From: Oribacterium parvum ACB1 | GTDB taxonomy: Bacteria > Bacillota > Clostridia > Lachnospirales > Lachnospiraceae | Direction of reading: 5' to 3' | Length of the DNA: 64,000 nucleotides | NCBI RefSeq assembly: GCF_000238055.2 | Contig: NZ_KE148312.1 | Coordinates: 1,794,501 to 1,858,500, forward strand | In this document: piece after piece, positions 41,635-50,152 of the stretch | How the letters are laid out: each line of letters opens with the position of its first letter | Position numbering within the stretch: position 1 is the stretch's first letter | Notes under the pieces: generated by a model | Told to the model about the DNA's origin: nothing | Database searches by the model: none | What the model saw: only the letters and a program-made list of their open reading frames with translations | Translations under genes and position numbers: made by a program

Positions 41635-43167
41635 ATGGAAGAAGTTTTAGAACAGCTTTTAGCGTATGGACTATATACCGGTTTAATAGAGAAGGAAGAT
41701 ACGATTTACTGCTACAACAGTCTGGCAGGCCTCCTTTCTTTCGAGCCGAAGGCATGCAATGAAGAAAGAATTGAAAAAGAAATAAAAAATATCAAGAAGG
41801 AAGAGTTGGAATCCGGAGAATATCTGGAGAAAGTTCTAAAAGAGATTCTGGACTATGCCTTGGTAAAGGGCATCATGGAAGACGACAGTACAATTACAAA
41901 GGATCTTTTTGATACATGGGTTATGGGCGTTCTTACGGACAGACCGTCCAATATCCGAAACAGATTTTTTGAGAAATACAGTAGTTCTCCGAAGGGGGCT
42001 ACCGAATATTTTTATCAGTTCAGTCAGGATAATGACTATATTCGTCGTTATCGCATTAAGAAGGACATTCGCTATAAGGCGGAAAGCCCTTACGGAGAGC
42101 TGGACATCACCATTAACTTAAGTAAACCGGAGAAGGATCCGAAGAAGATTGCTCTTCTTGGAAAGACGGTTTCTCATTCTTACCCTGCCTGTATGCTTTG
42201 CAAGGAAAGTGAGGGGTATTTCGGGCGTCTTGATTTCCCGGCAAGAGAAAATCACAGAATTATCCCCGTAAAGCTTTCAGGAGAAAATTTTTATTTTCAA
42301 TATTCCCCTTATGTATACTACAACGAGCATTGCATTGTTTTTCATGAAGAGCATAAGCCGATGAAGATTGATTCTGCGGTTTTTGGAAAGCTCTTCTCCT
42401 TTGTGGAACAATTTCCACATTATTTCTTGGGCTCCAATGCAGACCTTCCGATTGTGGGCGGTTCCATTCTTTCTCATGAGCATTTTCAGGGAGGAAACTA
42501 TTCGTTCCCAATGGAGAAGGCGGGACTACGCGAGGAGTTTAGTCTGGAGAAATTTCCTGATTTACACTTCGGCATTGTCAACTGGCCGATGTCCGTTATC
42601 CGTTTAAACGGAAAAGATAAGGAACGCTGTGCTGAGGCAGCAAGCTTTATTTTAGATCGATTCCGAAGCTATAGCGATGAAAGCCTTTCCATTCTTTCCC
42701 ATACGGGAGACACGCCGCACAACACGATTACCCCGATAGCGAGAAAGCGCGGAGAGCTTTTTGAGCTGGATTTGGTGCTTCGAAACAACAGAACTACGGA
42801 AGAGCATCCTTTGGGGCTTTTCCATCCCCATGAGGAGTGGCATCATATCAAGAAGGAAAATATCGGCCTTATAGAGGTAATGGGTCTTGCTGTTTTACCG
42901 GCCAGACTTCGGACGGAGCTTTCCGATCTTGGAGAAGCGATATTGGAAAATAAGGACATCTCTTCTGACCCCATCCTTGGAAAGCATCATGCATTTTCTT
43001 TGGATATTAAGAAGAAATACAAGAATATTACAAAGGATACGGTAGAGGAAATATTAAGAGCGGAGGTAGGAAAGGTATTCTTAGAGGTACTTCGTGATGC
43101 CGGAATCTTTAAGGAAGATGAGGCGGGAAAAGAAGGATTCAGAAGATTTATTGCAAGCCTTTCCTAA
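41635..43167 (+). CDS. galT: Galactose-1-phosphate uridylyltransferase, class II
   Basis: A 510-residue enzyme of the Firmicutes-type (GalT2) family, unlike the shorter HxH-type of E. coli. Recognisable stretches include FEKYSSSPKGATEYFYQFSQDND, GSILSHEHFQGG, HTGDTPHNTITPIAR and LFHPHEEWHHIKKENIGLIEVMG (cited only in part: HPHEEWHHIKKENIG). It transfers UMP between galactose-1-P and UDP-glucose. RBS AAGGAGAAG precedes the ATG. The leader has two hairpins. Confidence 0.94.
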   Translation: MEEVLEQLLAYGLYTGLIEKEDTIYCYNSLAGLLSFEPKACNEERIEKEIKNIKKEELESGEYLEKVLKEILDYALVKGIMEDDSTITKDLFDTWVMGVLTDRPSNIRNRFFEKYSSSPKGATEYFYQFSQDNDYIRRYRIKKDIRYKAESPYGELDITINLSKPEKDPKKIALLGKTVSHSYPACMLCKESEGYFGRLDFPARENHRIIPVKLSGENFYFQYSPYVYYNEHCIVFHEEHKPMKIDSAVFGKLFSFVEQFPHYFLGSNADLPIVGGSILSHEHFQGGNYSFPMEKAGLREEFSLEKFPDLHFGIVNWPMSVIRLNGKDKERCAEAASFILDRFRSYSDESLSILSHTGDTPHNTITPIARKRGELFELDLVLRNNRTTEEHPLGLFHPHEEWHHIKKENIGLIEVMGLAVLPARLRTELSDLGEAILENKDISSDPILGKHHAFSLDIKKKYKNITKDTVEEILRAEVGKVFLEVLRDAGIFKEDEAGKEGFRRFIASLS

Positions 43168-43211
43168 ACATGCAATGATAAATGGATCTGTGAAAAATAA
43201 AAATTTCTCTA

Positions 43212-43454
43212 TGCTATGGAGGTCCGTCGCGGGGCACGCTCTCGCTAACCTCGCCTGACTGAGCATGGGCTCGGTAGCCCATTGCTCACTTTGCTTCGCA
43301 AAGCAACTTCCTTCAGAAGTTGGTCTTGTACAGGACAACTTTTCTGATGAAAAGTTTGTCCTTTCGTAGGGGATACTAAGCGAAAAACAGCATTTTATTT
43401 GTTTTTCGCAAGTACCCACGGGCTCAGATTACCCCTCAACGGACCTCCATAGCA
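43212..43454. repeat. Folded element bounded by 16-bp inverted repeats
   Basis: TGCTATGGAGGTCCGT (43212-43227) is the exact reverse complement of 43439-43454, and the pairing continues with two mismatches to a GGGG/CCCC block. Inside are five hairpins: 43260-43288 (TGAGCA, TGGGCT / AGCCCA, TGCTCA), 43289-43303 (CTTTGC / GCAAAG), 43304-43322 (CAACTTC / GAAGTTG), 43332-43362 (AGGACAACTTTT / AAAAGTTTGTCCT) and 43380-43409 (GCGAAAAACA / TGTTTTTCGC). The composition is richer in GC than the flanks. It fills most of the 398-base gap between galT and the topoisomerase genes and encodes no credible protein. It could be a MITE-like repeat or a structured RNA. Confidence 0.75.
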
Positions 43455-43565
43455 CTAAAAACGTCATTTTTATTTTTTTATCCCATTTCTCATTACATTT
43501 TCCTAAGGAGCAATCCCATTTTTTTAAATCACGATAAAAGCAGTTTGGATAGTTAAAGGAGCAAG

Positions 43566-45494
43566 ATGGCAAAGAATTACAATGCAGACAGTATTACGGT
43601 TTTGGAGGGCTTAGAGGCTGTACGTAGAAGACCGGGAATGTATATCGGTTCTATAGGGAGTCGGGGCTTAAATCATTTAATTTACGAAATTCTAGACAAT
43701 TCCGTGGATGAACACCTTGCCGGATATGGAACGGAAATCTATGTCACACTGGGAAAAGACGGCTCCTGTACGGTTCGCGATATGGGAAGAGGAATTCCGG
43801 TAGACCGCCATAAAAAAGGAATTTCCGCAGAAAGAATTGTCATGACTACCCTGCATGCTGGCGGAAAGTTTGATGATTCCAACTATAAAACCTCCGGAGG
43901 TCTGCATGGTGTAGGGTCTTCCGTTGTCAATGCTTTATCGAATTATATGCGTGTTCGGGTTTACCAGGACGGAAAAATCTTTGAGGATGAATACAGTAGG
44001 GGCATACCCACGAAAGAGCTTGTGGACGGTCTTCTTCCTGTAGTCGGAAAGACGAGAGAGACGGGAACGGAAACCTGTTTTATTCCGGACGATACGATTT
44101 TTGAGAAGACACGCTTCAAAGAAGATTGGCTAAAATCCCGTCTGCATGAGACGGCTTACTTAAATCCGAATCTGCATCTCTATTTTAGGGATGAAAGAGG
44201 AGAAGAGCCTGTAGAAATCGAGTATTACGAGCCAAACGGTATTGTTTCCTTTGTGGAAGAGCTGGTAAAGGATTCCGATAAGACGGTGACTCCCGTGATT
44301 TATTTTAAAGGGAAGAGTGAGAAGACCGAGCTCGAATGTGCTTTTCAGTTTACGGACAGCTTTGAGGAAAATATTCTGGGCTTTTGTAACGGGATTTACA
44401 CCGTAGAGGGCGGAACACATATCGTTGGTTTTAAGACGAAGTTCATGCAGCTTGTGAACGGCTATGCCAGACAGCTGGGTGTTTTAAAAGAGAAAGACCA
44501 GAACTTTACCGGTGCGGACAGCAGAAACGGTATGGTAGCCGTGCTTTCCGTGAAATACCCGGAGCCTGTTTTTGAAGGACAGACGAAGACGAAGCTTGCT
44601 TCTTTAGAGGCGGCGAAAGAGGTTTCCCAGATTGTAGGAGAGGAGCTCGAGCGTTTTTTTGACCGAAATGTGGAAATCGTGAAGGCAATCCTCACTTGCG
44701 CAGAGAAGTCGGCCAAAATTAGAAAACAGGAGGAAAGAGCCAAGGTCAACCTTCTTTCCAAGTCAAAGTACAGCTTTGACTCGAACGGAAAACTTGCAAA
44801 CTGCATTTCCAAAAATGCGGAAGAGTGTGAGATTTTTATCGTGGAGGGAGACAGTGCGGGAGGCTCTGCAAAGACTTCTCGAAACCGTCATACACAGGCT
44901 ATTCTTCCCCTACGAGGCAAGATCTTAAATGTGGAGAAGGCTTCCATGGATAAGGTTCTTGCCAATGCGGAAATTAAAACCATGATCAATGCCTTCGGCT
45001 GCGGTTTTTCTGAAGGGTACGGCAATGACTTTGATATTACAAAGCTTCGATACCATAAAATCATTCTGATGACGGATGCCGATGTGGACGGCAGTCATAT
45101 TGATACTCTGCTTTTGACCTTTTTCTACCGCTTTATGCCGGAGCTTATTCAGGAAGGGCATATCTATGTTTCCATGCCGCCACTTTACCTTGTGAACCCT
45201 TCTAAAAAGACGGAGAAGCCGCAATACCTCTATGATGAAAGAGCCTTAACGGAGTATCAGAAGAAGCACGGTACGGAAGGCTATGATCTAAAGCGTTTTA
45301 AGGGACTGGGAGAAATGAATCCGAAGGAGCTTTGGGACACAACCTTAAATCCGGAAAACCGTGTATTAAAGAGAGTAGAGATCGAGGATGCAAAGCTCGC
45401 CTCTCAGGTTACGACCATGCTAATGGGAGTAGAAGTTGCACCACGAAGAGAATTTATATTTACGCATGCAAGAGAAGCGGAAATCGATACATAG
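43566..45494 (+). CDS. Type IIA topoisomerase ATPase subunit, ParE/GyrB-like
   Basis: A 642-residue GHKL ATPase subunit. The ATP site is in EILDNSVDEHLAGYG, RDMGRGIPVDRH and TSGGLHGVGSSVVNALS; the Toprim domain has IFIVEGDSAGGSAK and MTDADVDGSHIDTLLLTFFYRF; the C-terminal tail RFKGLGEMNPKELWDTT is conserved. Gyrase B and topoisomerase IV B are hard to tell apart; the pairing with a second subunit that lacks an early GyrA box leads me to prefer ParE. Its partner starts 15 bases later. RBS AAAGGAGC precedes the ATG. Confidence 0.88.
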   Translation: MAKNYNADSITVLEGLEAVRRRPGMYIGSIGSRGLNHLIYEILDNSVDEHLAGYGTEIYVTLGKDGSCTVRDMGRGIPVDRHKKGISAERIVMTTLHAGGKFDDSNYKTSGGLHGVGSSVVNALSNYMRVRVYQDGKIFEDEYSRGIPTKELVDGLLPVVGKTRETGTETCFIPDDTIFEKTRFKEDWLKSRLHETAYLNPNLHLYFRDERGEEPVEIEYYEPNGIVSFVEELVKDSDKTVTPVIYFKGKSEKTELECAFQFTDSFEENILGFCNGIYTVEGGTHIVGFKTKFMQLVNGYARQLGVLKEKDQNFTGADSRNGMVAVLSVKYPEPVFEGQTKTKLASLEAAKEVSQIVGEELERFFDRNVEIVKAILTCAEKSAKIRKQEERAKVNLLSKSKYSFDSNGKLANCISKNAEECEIFIVEGDSAGGSAKTSRNRHTQAILPLRGKILNVEKASMDKVLANAEIKTMINAFGCGFSEGYGNDFDITKLRYHKIILMTDADVDGSHIDTLLLTFFYRFMPELIQEGHIYVSMPPLYLVNPSKKTEKPQYLYDERALTEYQKKHGTEGYDLKRFKGLGEMNPKELWDTTLNPENRVLKRVEIEDAKLASQVTTMLMGVEVAPRREFIFTHAREAEIDT

Positions 45495-45509
45495 AATAAG
45501 GGATAAAAT

Positions 45510-47744
45510 ATGGCAGAACAAATCTTAAGCACGGAATATTCCGAGGAGATGCAGAAGTCTTACTTAGACTATTCCATGAGCGTTATAACGAGCAGAGCCG
45601 TTCCGGATATTCGGGACGGCTTAAAGCCGGTGCAAAGAAGAGTACTTTTCGATATGGGGGAACTCCGTGTCTTCCATGATCGTCCGACTTTAAAGTCCGC
45701 TAGAATCTGCGGGGATACCATGGGTAAATATCATCCGCACGGGGACAGCTCTATTTATGAGACCTTAGTGGTAATGGCGCAGGACTTTAAGCGTATGCAG
45801 GCGCTTATCGAAGGACAGGGAAATTTCGGTTCCATAGAGGGAGATTCCGCTGCGGCGCCGCGATATACCGAGGCAAGGCTCGAAGCCTTTACCGAAAAAG
45901 CCATGCTGGAAGACTTGAGCCTTTCCGTGCCTTTTCAGCCAAACTATGACGGGAAGCTGATGGAGCCGGAGATACTTCCGGCAAAGATTCCATATTTTCT
46001 TTTAAACGGCTCGGAGGGGATTGCGGTAGGCATGACCACCTCTACCCCTTCTCACAATTTGACGGAGCTCATTAACCTCATTCTTGCCTATATGAAGAAT
46101 AGTGCAATGAGCTTGGAAGATATGCTTCGCATCATGCCGGGACCGGACTTTCCTACGGGAGGAATGGTTGCCAATAAAGATGATTTAGCGGAGATTTACG
46201 CTACGGGACAGGGAAAGCTTCGCTTGCGCGGAAAGCTCGTTTTCGAGAAAAAGCAGGGGAAAAACGATAGAGATAAGCTAGTCATTACAGAAATTCCCTA
46301 TACTATGGTAGGTGCCGGAATCAGTAAGTTTATGCAGGATGTCGCAGGTCTTTGCGATGACAAAAAGATTACGGATATTACCGATATATCGAACCAGTCC
46401 GGAGAACAGGGGATTCGTATCGTTCTTGAACTAAAGAGCAATGCGGACATAGAGAAGATTGAAAATATTCTCTACAAGAAAACCAAACTCGAGGACAGCT
46501 TCCCGGTCAATATGCTGGCTATTGCAAAGGGCAGGCCGGAAACCCTTTCCTTAAAGCGTGTCTTGGAAGAGTATCTCTCCTTCCAAGAGGAGCGTATTCA
46601 TTCCAAGTTCGGAAAGCTTCTGGAAAAGGAAGAGAAGAAAAAGGAAATAGAAGAAGGACTGATTAAGGCGGTGGATGTGATTGATGCCATTATTGCCCTT
46701 CTTCGCGGTGCAAAGAGCCAAAAGGAAGCGAAGATCGCCCTGATGCAGGGGGACAGTTCGGTTCTGCAATTAAAGGATAGGGATCTCATTTTCCTAAAGG
46801 ACATTGAGAGCTTTTCCTTTACCGAGGTGCAGGCGCAGGCCATTCTCGATATGCGGCTTTCCAAGCTCATCGGTCTTGAGATTTTGTCTCTGCAAAAGTC
46901 TTATAGAGAGACCTTAAAGAATATTAAGAATTATAAGGCAATTGTGTCTTCCAAGGAAGTATTGTATAAGCACCTTGAAGAAGAACTCCTTGCTATCCGG
47001 GAAGAGTTTGGAAGAAAGAGAAGGACGGAGATTCGGAACGCGGAAGAAGCCGTATATGATGAAAATGCCATTGAAGAAATGGATCTTTTCTTCGTGCAGG
47101 ATCGTTTCGGCTATGGAAAGCTTTTGGAGCCGCAGGTTTACCAGAGAAATAAGGAAAGCATAGAGGCGGACTATCCCTTTGTTCTTTCCTGCAAGAATAC
47201 GGATAGACTACTCTTCTTCACAAGTGAGGGAAATCTCCACCAGGTGAAGGTCTTAGACTATCCCTTGGCGAAATTTAAGGATAAGGGTATCCCCTTGGAT
47301 AATCTCAGTAAATTCTCCTCGGATAAGGAAGTTGTGCTTTCCATCTTTGCGAAGATGGAGCTTTTGCAGGAGACCTTACTTTTCGTGAGCAGAAACGGCT
47401 ATGGTAAGCGGGTAGAGGGAGTAGAATTCGATACCCAAAACCGCTTAGTGCAGGCAACAAAGCTCGTGGACGACAGCTTGGTAGCTGTTCTTCCTGTAAA
47501 GGCGGAGGAACAACTGGTTTTGGAGTCGGAGGATTCCTTCTTTCTGCGATTCCCTGTAGAAGAGCTTCCTGTACAGAAAAAGACCGCAAGAGGCGTTTGT
47601 GCCATGAGCCTGAAGAAGGGAGACGGCGTAAAGTCGGTATACCTTCTTTCCGAACAGACGGAGCTTAAGCTCTCCGGAAAAAATCTGTCTTTGTCTAGGC
47701 TAAAGCTCGCAAAGCGCGGAGGAAAAGGAGCAAAACACAGCTAA
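45510..47744 (+). CDS. Type IIA topoisomerase DNA-cleavage subunit, ParC/GyrA-like
   Basis: A 744-residue subunit. The catalytic Tyr is Tyr119 in APRYTEARL; the quinolone-determining region reads GKYHPHGDSSIYE, with the usual Ser. The C-terminal domain is a shortened beta-pinwheel (from about residue 520) without a GyrA box in the first blade; a KRGGKG sequence appears only at the very end. Gyrases keep QRRGG(K/R)G in the first blade, so topoisomerase IV is more likely. Nothing downstream is transcribed with it until asd, 153 bases away. Confidence 0.86.
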   Translation: MAEQILSTEYSEEMQKSYLDYSMSVITSRAVPDIRDGLKPVQRRVLFDMGELRVFHDRPTLKSARICGDTMGKYHPHGDSSIYETLVVMAQDFKRMQALIEGQGNFGSIEGDSAAAPRYTEARLEAFTEKAMLEDLSLSVPFQPNYDGKLMEPEILPAKIPYFLLNGSEGIAVGMTTSTPSHNLTELINLILAYMKNSAMSLEDMLRIMPGPDFPTGGMVANKDDLAEIYATGQGKLRLRGKLVFEKKQGKNDRDKLVITEIPYTMVGAGISKFMQDVAGLCDDKKITDITDISNQSGEQGIRIVLELKSNADIEKIENILYKKTKLEDSFPVNMLAIAKGRPETLSLKRVLEEYLSFQEERIHSKFGKLLEKEEKKKEIEEGLIKAVDVIDAIIALLRGAKSQKEAKIALMQGDSSVLQLKDRDLIFLKDIESFSFTEVQAQAILDMRLSKLIGLEILSLQKSYRETLKNIKNYKAIVSSKEVLYKHLEEELLAIREEFGRKRRTEIRNAEEAVYDENAIEEMDLFFVQDRFGYGKLLEPQVYQRNKESIEADYPFVLSCKNTDRLLFFTSEGNLHQVKVLDYPLAKFKDKGIPLDNLSKFSSDKEVVLSIFAKMELLQETLLFVSRNGYGKRVEGVEFDTQNRLVQATKLVDDSLVAVLPVKAEEQLVLESEDSFFLRFPVEELPVQKKTARGVCAMSLKKGDGVKSVYLLSEQTELKLSGKNLSLSRLKLAKRGGKGAKHS

Positions 47745-47784
47745 AAGGATTTTCTCTTTAGAGGGAGCATGGTACAATGAGAAA

Positions 47785-47816
47785 GATTGTATAAATTGAA
47801 AACAATTTGTATACAA
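47785..47816 (+). promoter_or_regulatory. asd promoter embedded in a palindrome
   Basis: TTGTAT (47786-47791), a 17-base spacer, TATACA (47809-47814). The whole promoter lies in an inverted repeat, ATTGTATAAATTG (47785-47797), AAAA, CAATTTGTATACAAT (47802-47816), perfect apart from two extra bases in the right arm. Confidence 0.55.
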
Positions 47817-47897
47817 TAAATATGTCTTGTGTTACGAAGGAATTTGACGGCGCATGACAAGCAATAAGACAATGAGAAGTATAGAAAGAGGGATAAA

Positions 47898-48977
47898 ATG
47901 GAAAAATTGAAAGTAGGAATATTAGGAGCAACCGGAATGGTGGGGCAGAGATTTGCTACACTTTTGGAGAACCATCCTTGGTTTGAGTTAACTTGCCTTG
48001 CGGCTTCTCCCCGCTCCAAGGGAAAGACCTATGAGGAGGCGGTAGGAGATAAGTGGAAGTTGGATATCCCTATGCCCGAGTCTGTCAAGAAGATGGTTGT
48101 AAAGGATGTTTCCGATATTGAGTCAGTTAAGGAAGGTCTCGATTTCGTATTCTCCGCAGTGGATATGAAGAAGGAGGAGATATTGGCCATCGAGGAAGCC
48201 TATGCGAAGGCCGAACTTCCGGTGGTTTCCAACAACTCTGCACACCGCTGGACGGAAGATGTTCCCATGGTTGTACCGGAGATTAACCCTGAGCATTACG
48301 AAATCATAGAAAGACAGCGGAAGCGCTTGGGTACTAAGAAGGGCTTTATTGCCGTTAAGCCGAACTGTTCCATTCAGTCTTATACTCCTGCATTCGCCGC
48401 ATGGAAGGAATTTGAGCCGTATCAGGCTGTGATTTCAACCTATCAGGCGATTTCCGGAGCGGGAAAGAACTTTGAGACCTGGCCGGAGATGGTGGGAAAT
48501 ATCATTCCCTATATCGGCGGAGAGGAAGAAAAGTCCGAGAAGGAGCCCTTGCGTGTTCTTGGAACCCTTACAGAGAAGGGCATTGCTTTGAAAGAGGACC
48601 TTGTTATCAGTGCGCAGTGTATTCGAGTTCCCGTTTTAAACGGTCATACGGCTACCGTTTCCGTTTCCTTTAGAAAGAAGCCGACGAGGGAAGAGTTGAT
48701 TTCCGCACTCAGAAACTATAAGGGACTTCCGCAGGAGAGAAACTTGCCCTCCGCACCGAAGCAGTTTATTCAGTATTTAGAGGAGGATAATCGTCCTTCC
48801 GTTTTGGAAGATGTAAATTTTGAAAAGGGCATGGGCATATCCATTGGTCGATTAAGAGAGGATCATCTTTTCGACTATAAGTTTGTCGGTCTTAGCCATA
48901 ATACTTTAAGAGGTGCTGCAGGAGGCGGTGTGCTTTCTGCGGAGATGCTGGTGGAGCTCGGTTATATTAAAAAGTAA
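47898..48977 (+). CDS. asd: Aspartate-semialdehyde dehydrogenase
   Basis: A 359-residue NADP enzyme that reduces aspartyl phosphate to the semialdehyde, after aspartokinase. The NADP motif VGILGATGMVGQRF is at the N-terminus, the nucleophilic Cys in VKPNCSIQSY, and the substrate His in RVPVLNGHTATV. It is of the archaeal/fungal-type Asd, larger than the E. coli form, as in many clostridia. It starts 84 bases after a palindromic promoter; galM follows after 124 bases. Confidence 0.95.
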   Translation: MEKLKVGILGATGMVGQRFATLLENHPWFELTCLAASPRSKGKTYEEAVGDKWKLDIPMPESVKKMVVKDVSDIESVKEGLDFVFSAVDMKKEEILAIEEAYAKAELPVVSNNSAHRWTEDVPMVVPEINPEHYEIIERQRKRLGTKKGFIAVKPNCSIQSYTPAFAAWKEFEPYQAVISTYQAISGAGKNFETWPEMVGNIIPYIGGEEEKSEKEPLRVLGTLTEKGIALKEDLVISAQCIRVPVLNGHTATVSVSFRKKPTREELISALRNYKGLPQERNLPSAPKQFIQYLEEDNRPSVLEDVNFEKGMGISIGRLREDHLFDYKFVGLSHNTLRGAAGGGVLSAEMLVELGYIKK

Positions 48978-49101
48978 AGACAGGAGGATGCAAGGAAAGA
49001 AAAAGACAAGGCAAAGTGGATTTTCTTTTCTTTCATCCTTTTTTTATACTGTGATTTCAGGAAATGTTCAAAAAATTCAGGAAAGACAGAAGGAGGAGCG
49101 C

Positions 49102-50151
49102 ATGAAGGTTCAAAAATTAGGACATTTTGTGGATGGGAGAGAGGTTCATCTTTTTACGATGGAAAACAAAAACGGAGTAAAGGCAAGTTTTACTGACCTT
49201 GGCGGAGTTTGGCTTTCCCTCCTTTTCCCGAATCGTAGCGGAAAGGAACTGGATCTCCTGCTTTCTGTGGAAAACTGGGAAGATATCATGGAAAATCCCG
49301 GACACATGGGAGAAGTGGTTGGACGAAACAGCAATCGTATCGCCGGAGGAAAGTTCAGCCTGAATAATAAGCCTTATCAGCTTTTCTTAAATGATGCGCA
49401 GTACAGCAACTGCCATTCCGGACCTGACTATTATGGAAGACGACTTTTTACAGTAAAGGACGAAGGGGACAATACTCTGACGCTTTCCTTGTTCTCAAAG
49501 GACATGGATCAGGGATTTCCGGGAGACTTGGATTTTTCCGTGCGTTACACTTTGACGGATGATAATGAAGTGAAGATTCGTTACAAGGGGCTTTCCAACA
49601 AGGATACGGTGATGAATTTTACAAACCATGCCTATTTTAACCTGATGGGACATGATTTCGGTTCTCTTTCTGAGCATGAAATTCGCCTTCATGCGGACAG
49701 CTACACTCCTTCCGATTCTCACTTAATTCCTACGGGAGAGATTCGTAACGTGGAAGGCACTGTCTTTGACTTTAGGACGGAGAAAGCGATGCTGGATCAG
49801 AAGCGTCTAAAGGAAGATTTAAAGGAAGTAGGGGGGTATGACCATAATTTCTGTATAAGAGACTACGACGGAACACTCCGCTGCGCAGCGGAGGTTTTCT
49901 GTAAGAAATCCGGCATTGCCATGGAGGTGAAGACGGACTGCCCGGGAATTCAGTTTTATACCGGAAACTTTATGTCTGCAGAAGGCCTTGGAAAGGGCGG
50001 ATGCGACTATGGAAAGCATAGCGGTTTTTGCTTGGAAACGCAGTTCTACCCCGATGCGGTAAATAATCCGAATTTCCCTTCTCCGATTGTGAAGGCGGGA
50101 GTCGTGTATAAGTCGGAAACGGTCTACCGTTTCTTTAGAAGATTGATTTAA
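49102..50151 (+). CDS. galM: Aldose 1-epimerase (galactose mutarotase)
   Basis: A 349-residue beta-sandwich enzyme that interconverts alpha- and beta-galactose. The signature VVGRNSNRIAGGKFSL, the substrate histidines in NCHSGPDYYGRR and NFTNHAYFNL and the Glu in FCLETQFYPDA are present. The real start is ATG 49102, with AGGAGGAG seven bases before it; a frame running back into asd lacks a ribosome binding site. It is 6 kb from galT, the rest of the Leloir cluster, with the topoisomerase pair and asd between. topB begins one base after the stop. Confidence 0.94.
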   Translation: MKVQKLGHFVDGREVHLFTMENKNGVKASFTDLGGVWLSLLFPNRSGKELDLLLSVENWEDIMENPGHMGEVVGRNSNRIAGGKFSLNNKPYQLFLNDAQYSNCHSGPDYYGRRLFTVKDEGDNTLTLSLFSKDMDQGFPGDLDFSVRYTLTDDNEVKIRYKGLSNKDTVMNFTNHAYFNLMGHDFGSLSEHEIRLHADSYTPSDSHLIPTGEIRNVEGTVFDFRTEKAMLDQKRLKEDLKEVGGYDHNFCIRDYDGTLRCAAEVFCKKSGIAMEVKTDCPGIQFYTGNFMSAEGLGKGGCDYGKHSGFCLETQFYPDAVNNPNFPSPIVKAGVVYKSETVYRFFRRLI

Positions 50152-50152
50152 A

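Noticed and set aside
43081-43419. Minus-strand ORF of 112 codons within the galT-topoisomerase gap.
   Set aside because: It lies across the inverted-repeat element and the end of galT, has no ribosome binding site and its protein is a by-product of the hairpins.
48913-49101. Extension of galM back into asd.
   Set aside because: No ribosome binding site and it overlaps a well-supported gene; AGGAGGAG marks the ATG at 49102.
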